Source: Dama dama
Lineage: Eukaryota > Chordata > Mammalia > Artiodactyla > Cervidae
Direction of reading: 5' to 3'
DNA length: 64,000 bases
NCBI RefSeq assembly: GCF_033118175.1
Contig: NC_083696.1
Span: forward strand, 35,139,001 to 35,203,000
Below, piece after piece: positions 56,758-64,000 of the stretch. The notes beneath the pieces were generated by a model that saw nothing but the letters and a program-made list of their open reading frames with translations, was not told the DNA's origin and did no database searches. The stretch's first letter is position 1; every line of letters starts with the position of its first letter. The translations under genes and the position numbers were made by a program.

Positions 56758-58009
56758 ATTTAAAGGGCACTTATTTGAAAAAAAGTGAAACATGGGGGAG
56801 TCAATCCAGCCACTCCCCTGTTGGTGGCACAGCTGATGATCACGCTGCCCACTTTGTTGTGAGGCTAGAAAAGCTATGAATAGAGTTGTGATGTGTAATA
56901 TTTAGTGAGCAAAAATCTCAGTTCTGCTGATGAAGAACTCCTACCTGGGTCTTCCACCATTGGATGACTTGCATGCATCCTCTTGGAGATGAAAAAGCAT
57001 ATATAAGGCGCTCTTAGAGGAAGGGCAGAGTGCCAACCTCGATGTCCAGTTCTTTGTCTGTCAGGCATAGGGTTCACATTCTCCTTAGCACAAAAACCAA
57101 ATGCTACAAGCTGTTCTGTCCAGGGGCAGGCGTGCCTCTGGTGTGAAAGCCAGCAGTCACGTTGGCATGTTAATTGCAGCAGCTGGTGAGAAGGACCTCC
57201 ACTGGGCCTCCTGCAAATCCTGGAGGGGTCCCCTGAGGACTTCAGCTTCCAGAAAGTCCTCTCTGCTTTCAGCAGGTCTGCTGCTTCCAGCCCTGGCTCA
57301 GAGGAGGTCATAAACTTAGAGGATGATGGGGATCATGATGTAGGAAGGTGGTGGTGGCTGGTACGTAGTTTGGGGAAGAGGAGGTAACATTATTACATGG
57401 AGTCAGGGAGAGAGACCAGGCTGGGGGATGATATTCAAGACAGAAAACACTGGCAACAAAGAGAACCCATCAGCAACCAAGATTTGCTCAGCTCTCAGCC
57501 TCCCCATCAACTTCCTGATGGAACTTCATGTTTCAGAGCCTTCATTGGCCAGGGGCAGAGCTACAGCAACCAGGCAGGCTTAGGGAACTCCAGGAGAGGA
57601 ATTGGTCTGAGTGTCCTTGAGCGGGGTGTATATGTGTAGAGATCTGGGAGAGCTAGTGAGGGGCATGGGCCTCAGGGCAGCAGCTGTGCACAGCCCTGGT
57701 AGGTAGTTGGCCAGGCATATTCCAGCTCTAACCCTGTTGTTATGACCTTTGGCCAAGCTCCTAATCTTTTAAACTATTTATAAAATAAACATAAGATCAT
57801 GTATATGAAAATGAACTGCAAATTACTGTATCATTTCTGATCTAAAGGTTGATGGTGATTAAAGAGCTGGTGATTTCCATTTTTTGCCAGTGCCTCCCAA
57901 GGGAATTTTTACAGGAGAGGGTGAGGAGATGGTTTATTATTCTTATCACCAAATGAGGACAGTCCTTGGCCTCCTTGGCAGGGCCCTGGTTAGGCCAGGC
58001 TAGAGATGG

Positions 58010-58133
58010 AAGACTCAATGGACATGAGTTTGAGTAAGCTTCGGGAGTTGGTGATGGACAGGGAAGCCTGGCGTGCTGCAGTCCATGGGGTCGCAAAGAG
58101 TCGGACACGACTGAGCGACTGAACTGAACTGAA
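58010..58133 (+). repeat. Bov-B / Bov-A 3' tail
   Basis: It has 'aatggacatgagtttgagta', 'tggacagggaagcctggcgt' and 'gactgagcgactgaactgaa', the 3' end of Bov-B, little diverged from the consensus as remembered. Confidence 0.88.
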
Positions 58134-58859
58134 AGATGAAAGTGCTCTGTGCTCCCATTGGTTCCCAGAGTAGGCTTTATTGAGTGGGCTTGGGCTGGAG
58201 GGCTCTGCCCCTGGCCTTTCAAGCCCTGGCTGTTGCATAGTCCTGTTGGTGGAGGGGGCCTTCCTGGAGAACCCCACTACTGACACTAGTAAAGGAAGTC
58301 CTGCTTTCATTTCAGCTCTCAAAGGCCAACTCTCAGGCTTCAGGAAACATTTGAAAAAGTCCACATTGCAACTACTCTCCCCACAGGTCAGTGGGCTGGA
58401 GAAGAAGGCAGTTTCCAGTCTGCAGACTTTCTCAAAGATGTTAAAACACTTTGTCATGGAAAATTTCAAACACATATTAAGTGGAGAAAAAGGTAAAGTG
58501 AACCACTCGACTTAAATCATTATCAACCTAGGGCTAGTCTTGTTTCATCTGTACCCACCCACTAGATTACCTTCAATAATTATTTCATCTGTTGTCCTCT
58601 GTCTCCGGTATTTCTGCAGAGTGGTAATTAAACCTCAAGGTCCGATCAGATTCTAATTCAACTTTTTTGTGAAGGATACTTCCAAGGTGGTGCTCCGCAT
58701 CCCATTGCATCGTATCAGGAGGCACTGGACACATGGCTGTCCTCCGTGTTGTGTTGTTCGAATTGATTAGTGGTGTAGTTAGCCTGATATCTCCATCACA
58801 AAGGTTCCTCTTCAGCCTTCCACCTAATGTTTTTAGCAGCCATTGATGGCTATCACCTC

Positions 58860-59340
58860 AGTCCATTTTTCCTTTTTAATTTATTTTAATTCAAAAATAG
58901 TTGATTTCTCCTGTGCCTCAGATGGTAAAGAATCCGCCTACAATGCAGAGGACCCCAGTTCGATCCCTGGGTCGGGAAGATTCCCCTGGAGAAGGGCAGG
59001 GCAACCCACTCCAATATTCTTGCCTGGAGAGTCCCACGGACAGTCTCAAAGAGTCGGACATGAATCAGCAGCTAAGCACATAGAGTTGATTTACAATGTT
59101 GTGTTAGGGTCTGCTGCTCAGCAAAGTGATTCAGTCATACATTCTTTTTCATATTCCTTTCCATTATGGTTTATCATAGGATAATGAATGCAGTTTCCTG
59201 TGCTATGCAATAGGACCTTGTTGTTTATCCATCCTATATATCATAGTTTGCATCTGCTAGTCCTGAACTCCCAATCCATCCCTCTCCCACCCTCCCCCCA
59301 CCTTGGCCACCACAAATCTGTTCTCTGTGTGTGATTCAGT
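58860..59340 (-). repeat. L1 3' fragment split by a SINE
   Basis: Antisense L1-type tail ('gctgctcagcaaagtgattc', 'tgtgctatgcaataggacct') is split by a Bov-tA at about 58903-59080. 'AGTTGATTT' occurs on both sides of the SINE, consistent with a target-site duplication. Confidence 0.75.
58912..59082 (+). repeat. Bov-tA SINE
   Basis: Sense copy nested in the L1, with 'gatggtaaagaatccgccta' and 'aacccactccaatattcttg'. Limits are approximate by a few bases. Confidence 0.88.
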
Positions 59341-60254
59341 CCATTCTTTCATCAGGTGCTTTTTACACATTTGAACAACAGAGAACCCCTGTCAATTCTC
59401 TGCTTTTGTCCCCAGACATACCACAGCTTTCCCTAGCCCTTTCTTCTTTAGGTCCTTTTTCTACCACTGCCCTTATCCTATGCCATCATTTCCTTCCTTA
59501 TCAACCCAAGATGGCCCCAGGATGTCTTTAGACCGCATGTGCCCAGCCCGCTTCATTGTGGACCTGGGTTCTGAGGGAGCGTCCTTCCTTGGGGTCTGTC
59601 CTCACTGAGAGAGCACTGTCTGTCCTCATGAAGCCCCTAGGTGCCCTCTGTGAGTCCCGTGAGGGCCACACTGGACAGTGCTGGCAAGTAGCAGCAGCTC
59701 CAGTCCCCTCCTCCTCTGGGAGACTGATCAGCACGGGCTGGGTTTATTTTACCTTCCCAAGCATTTCTGAGCAGCCTTCTTTTATGCTAAAGAGGGTCTT
59801 TCTCACTGGTTTCCTGAGCTTCCTGCCCCAGCCTGGGCCCTGGCAGGGACCCAAGCCTGGTTTCCTGTTTAGCTGGACTGTGGGCCTGAAGAGGCAGGAG
59901 GAGGGGATGGATGGGCAGGCCCCTTTCTCATTCCAACCAAGTTCAAAAGCCTCTGAGGGCTAGAACATAGCCGCCACCTCCTGGGATTTTAGCATTTCTG
60001 CGCGGCCCTGGATCTTCACTCCCGGGTGCCCGTCTTCACGGAGGAGAGACTGTAAGGATATGCATTTCCGAGTGCGCATGTGCGCCCAACAACCAGTGAA
60101 CGCACCACGGGTACTGCGAGCCGGCTAACCAGGAGGGCACACAGGGCCTGAGAGCCACTTCCTGCAGACCGAACCACCCGGGGCCCTGCTCCCCCACAGT
60201 CGTGCTGCACTTCCACCACCCAAGCCTCACCAAAGGCAAAGGAACATCTGATAG

Positions 60255-60372
60255 GGACTTCCCTGGTGGTCCAGTGGTTAAGACTCTTCACTTCCAACGC
60301 ATGGGGCCGATGGTCTGGGAACTAAGATCCCACATGCCACATGGTGTAGCAAAAAAAAAAAAATTAAAAACA
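60255..60372 (+). repeat. CHR-type SINE, short
   Basis: Sense copy from 'gggacttccctggtggtcca' to a 13-base poly-A run. Confidence 0.85.
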
Positions 60373-61486
60373 AAGAAAAGAGCATCGAATAGTGCAGGAA
60401 AGCTGAGAAGTGGAGGCTGGCTTCGCAGTAGCCAGAAAACATTAGCTTTGTAGTGACAGCTCATCTACCAAGTACAGAATTTCTGATGAGTCTCATAGCC
60501 TTGGATGCCCCTATTCACATTCTTCCTATGTCCAATTCTTCCCTGGGCAGTGTGGATCTAGGTGCAGTTGCTCTCTTGACAAGAGACCTATTGCAGATTA
60601 CTTCTTTGTCCCTTTCTCTTGGATGGCTGCAGCAAGAATTGTGGGGAGCCCTATCCTTTCCATCCCCACGAAAGGAGGTATCAGAGGAAAGCATTGCCAG
60701 GTAGCAAGGATGCCCAGTACAGCACCTTACAGCTCAATGGCTTCCCCCTTGTGCTTGCTATAAATACCCAAACCCTTAACGTGGCCTACAGGCCCTGTGT
60801 GGTCTGGTCTCTGTGGTGACCCAAGGATGGAAGAGCAGATGAAACCAAGGAGGGTCTTGGAATGCAGGAACGGAAAAACCAGACCCTTATCATCCCTCCC
60901 TCCCCCATGTTGTAGCTACTAATGGATTTCAGGTCCCCTGAGCAGTGTAACCTCTCTCCCCTGCTACTCCACACAGGGAGAAGGTATTTGCTGTACTCTT
61001 CCCCCACCCAGTATACGTGCCTCCTCCAATCAGCAAATGACCCACAAGGCCCCATCCTGCACCTTGTACCCTAGACTAAGGATGCCTGTTCAACGTCGGT
61101 TCTGCCTTGAGCTGGCCTGCTATTCTAACAGCGTCTCCCACTCTGATAAACTTTATTCTCTTCTTATTCTGCCTCATGTCTGGAAATTCTTTTCCAAACC
61201 TCACACAGGCCATGACAGTCTCCAGCTCATCTCATACCACATTAACCCCATCAGTACACCCAGCCTCAATGGCTTTTCCCCTACTTCCCTGGCGTCCTAG
61301 GCTCCCTTCTGCTGCAGGACCTTTGCTCCTGTTGTTCCTTCTGCCTGGAATGCCTTCCGTGCACCTTCTACCTTGTTTTGGTTACTCTGACACATCCTTC
61401 AGATCTCAGCTCGGCTATAATTTCATCACAGGGAGCTCCTCTTGAACTTCTAGACTTGGTCAGTGGCCTTCTCCTTGCTTCACTTT

Positions 61487-61722
61487 AAAAAATTTATTTA
61501 TTTTAAATTTCTGGCTGCCCTGGGTCTTCATTGCTGCATGCAGGCTTTCTCTGGTTGCGGGGAGTGGAGGCTACTCTCTAGTTGCGGTGCAGGGGCTTCT
61601 CATTGTGGTGACTTCTCTTCTTGCAGAACACAGGCTCTAGAGTGCACAGGCTTCAGTAGTTGTGGCACATGGACTTAGTTGCCCCACAACATGTGGAATC
61701 TTCCGGACCAGGGATCTTTTCG
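61487..61722 (-). repeat. CHR-type SINE
   Basis: Antisense copy from 'aaaatttatttattttaaat' through 'ggctgccctgggtcttcatt' to 'atcttccggaccagggatc'. Confidence 0.83.
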
Positions 61723-62914
61723 CATTTTGCCTCCTGTGCCTCACAAGTTTTCTTACACATAGTAAACACTCACTAGATACCTGCTGAATGAATGAATGAA
61801 CGAATGAATAAATAAACTAAATGGATTCAATCTTCCTGTCTCTTTTACTTGGTAACCCCATGTCCTATCTGACTATCATATTCAACCATACACCCTCCAG
61901 ATGTGTGTCCTGCTTTTTATGACAACTGTGTGTCTGCCACCAGACAGACATTTAATTTCATCCTTTCAACAGTGTGAAAAGGGTACACCCTTACTCTTCA
62001 GAGAAGGCAAATGAGACCAAGGTCACACAGTAATGAGTGGCAAAGCCCTGTTTCAAGCCTAGGTGTGTAGTCAAAGCCCATGCTCCTAACCATAACACTA
62101 CACTGCCCCCTTTTGGGAGTTTGGAGAGTTGTCACTGAGCAACTTCTATCACAGGGTAACTAGTTAATTTCAACCCTAAACCCATACTTTTGGAACTTAA
62201 AAACCCCAAGAAGCTATAATCCAGTTCCAGAGGAGTCAGACTGTGGACGGACACAGGGAAGGGAATTCAAGCTGGACTCCCCAGTGTCCCGGACTGCATG
62301 TGTCTTGAAGGCTGTCTCTTATCTGTTTTCCATGAGCCCTTTGTAGCCTCCAGGGCTTAATGTAGGGTCCTGTTTTGAAGAGCTGGGGGGCCAGCCCTGG
62401 AAATGGCCTGATCACAGTGTCCTAGGGAGCAAGCGTGGCCTGATTAAGATCCTAGGAAAGATCATTGAGAGGCGGAGAGTTTGTCTCTTTGTGATTTAGT
62501 CACTAAAGATAGAGCTCTGCAAATTGGCTGCAAAGCTTTCCTGGGAAATTCAGACTCAGTGAGAGGGCAATATCTCTTGCTGATGATTAGAAAAACTCAA
62601 GTTAGTTAACATCCCAAGCTCTTTTCTGTGGCCAAGGAAATTGGGATTGATGAATCCTTTAGACCAGATGGAAACAAAGTAAATGAAGACAGAGCAACAA
62701 AGAATTACCATTTGCTATAGGTGTCAGGCATGCTGCAAAGCGTTTTATATACATTATTTCATTTAATTCTAACACTGGCCCTGGAAAGTAAAGGGATATT
62801 AAGAAAGGTAATTTGCCAAAGGTCCTACAACCAGCTGGCCTTAAAACCATATAATCCACGTCTTCTGATTTCAAAACCTGAGTATCCCCCCAAACCCCTT
62901 TTGATGAGGACATA

Positions 62915-63235
62915 CATTATCACAGCCTCTCTGGAAAGAAACTGGCAATACAATGTATGCAAGACCACTGACCCCCTCAGCAGTCCTACTTCTAAGAATA
63001 CATTAAACTGAAGAAATAGACAAGTATATAAAGATATTATAATAGTTATAAATAAATATATATCTAATATTATGTAATATTGTAACATTATAGTAGTTAT
63101 AAATAGCTGTAACATTATAATAGTGGGGGGGGGAGAAAAGAAAGCAAACAACATGAATCTCCATCAGTGGGGGTTGATTAAATAAATCATGGTACATCAT
63201 CCCACAGCATACATGCAGGCCAGCCTTTTAAAAGA
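62915..63235 (+). repeat. L1 3' fragment with AT- and G-rich tracts
   Basis: Old L1 pieces ('gaaagaaactggcaatacaa', 'ggttgattaaataaatcatg') flank a TA-rich tract (63025-63125) and a run of nine Gs near 63124. Confidence 0.55.
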
Positions 63236-63240
63236 AGGAA

Positions 63241-64000
63241 AGATCTAATCCATTTGAATGCAGAGTTCCAAAGAATAGTAAGGAGAGATAAGAAAGCCTT
63301 CCTCAGCAATCACTGCAAAGAAATAGAGGAAAACAATAGACTAGGAAAGACTAGAGATCTCTTCAAGAAAATTAGAGATACCAAGGGAATATTTCATGCA
63401 AAGATGGGCTCAATAAAGGACAGAAACAGTAGGGACCTAACAGAAGCAGAAGATATTAAGAAGAGGTGGCAAGAATACACAGAAGAACTATACAAAAGAG
63501 ATCTTCATGACCCAGATAATCTCGATGATGTGATCACTCACCTAGAGCCAGACATCCTGGAATGTGAAGTCAAGTGGGCCTTAGGAAGCATCACTATGAA
63601 CAAAGCTAGTGGAGGTCATAGAATTCCAGTTGAGCTATTTCAAATCCTAAAAGATGATGCTGTGAAAGTGCTGCACTCAATATGTCAGCAAATTTGGAAA
63701 ACTCAGCAGTGGCCACAGGACTGGAAAAAGTGGAAAAACTGGAAAAAGTCAGTTTTCATTCCAATCTCAAAGGAAGGCAATGCCAAAGAATGCTCAAACT
63801 ACTGCACAATTGCACTCATCTCACACACTAGTAAAGTAATGCTCAAAATTCTCCAAGCCAGACTTCAGCAATATGTGAACCGTGAAGTTCCAGATGTTCA
63901 AGCTGATTTTAGAAAAGGCAAAGGAACCAGGGATCAAATTGCCAACGTTCACTGGATCATCAAAAAAGCAAGAGAGTTCCAGAAAAGCATCTATTTCTGC
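63241..64000 (+). mobile_element. Bov-B (RTE-type) LINE, continues past the right edge
   Basis: It is homologous to 28294-28920. One frame is open from before 63293 (KAFLSNHCKEIEE) to the window end, over 230 codons without a stop, through the linker ahead of the reverse transcriptase to a point just before block A. A segment of three 9-bp units at 63722-63748 adds six codons (WKKWKNWKK) relative to the first copy but keeps the frame. Whether the catalytic part is intact cannot be seen. Confidence 0.9.

Larger units (their letters stand above)
43341..64000 (+). other. FAM219A: FAM219A intron 1 (left part)
   Basis: No second exon is recognised. Positions 43341-45510 are unique and GC-rich near the promoter. 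Stretches 45735-48320, 48635-49560, 51613-52235, 52380-53670, 53800-56185, 56760-58010, 58135-58860, 59340-60250, 60375-61485 and 61725-62910 show no gene; several contain diffuse L2- or MIR-like remnants (for example about 46080-46160, 55860-56020 and 61070-61460). An unspliced 180-codon open frame on the minus strand at 48667-49209 has no recognisable domain. Confidence 0.7.

Noticed and set aside
60453..60819. Short open frames that might be FAM219A exon 2
   Set aside because: None reads the acidic segment expected after residue 20 of FAM219A, and no suitable acceptor in phase was found.

Overview
The window is nuclear DNA from a ruminant mammal, most likely a bovid. It has spliced vertebrate exons with GT-AG introns, one CpG island, and repeats found only in ruminants or cetartiodactyls: Bov-B LINE, Bov-tA SINEs and CHR-type tRNA-Glu SINEs, over ancient L1, L2 and MIR fragments. 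The species cannot be fixed from the sequence alone. The gene pair matches human 9p13.3.

Two protein-coding genes lie head to head. DNAI1 (axonemal outer-arm dynein intermediate chain 1) is on the minus strand. Its first twelve coding exons lie between 42527 and 1860 and could be placed to the base, with all phases joining into one reading frame of about 348 codons. The C-terminal exons, which carry most of the WD40 repeats, lie beyond the left edge. FAM219A is on the plus strand. Its first coding exon is 43281-43340, and the rest of the window to the right is its first intron. The two start codons are about 750 bp apart and share a CpG-island promoter. That promoter carries an RFX-type X-box on the DNAI1 side and an ETS site and a GC box towards FAM219A.

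Everything else is intronic. DNAI1 intron 1 (21.5 kb) holds an old L1, a 1.7 kb Bov-B copy with a perfect 10-bp target-site duplication, and many SINEs. Intron 2 holds a processed RPS27 pseudogene and an 80-bp mariner MITE. Intron 4 holds L1 pieces with a second mariner MITE nested inside. FAM219A intron 1 holds a complete 482-bp solo LTR with a 4-bp target-site duplication, about a dozen SINEs, and a second Bov-B copy that is open in frame to the right edge.

No undescribed biological system was found. The points most worth checking are the DNAI1 start codon (the expected ATG position is GTG here), the weak exon 6 and exon 9 splice donors, the X-box in the shared promoter, and a 35-bp tandem duplication just upstream of DNAI1 exon 8.
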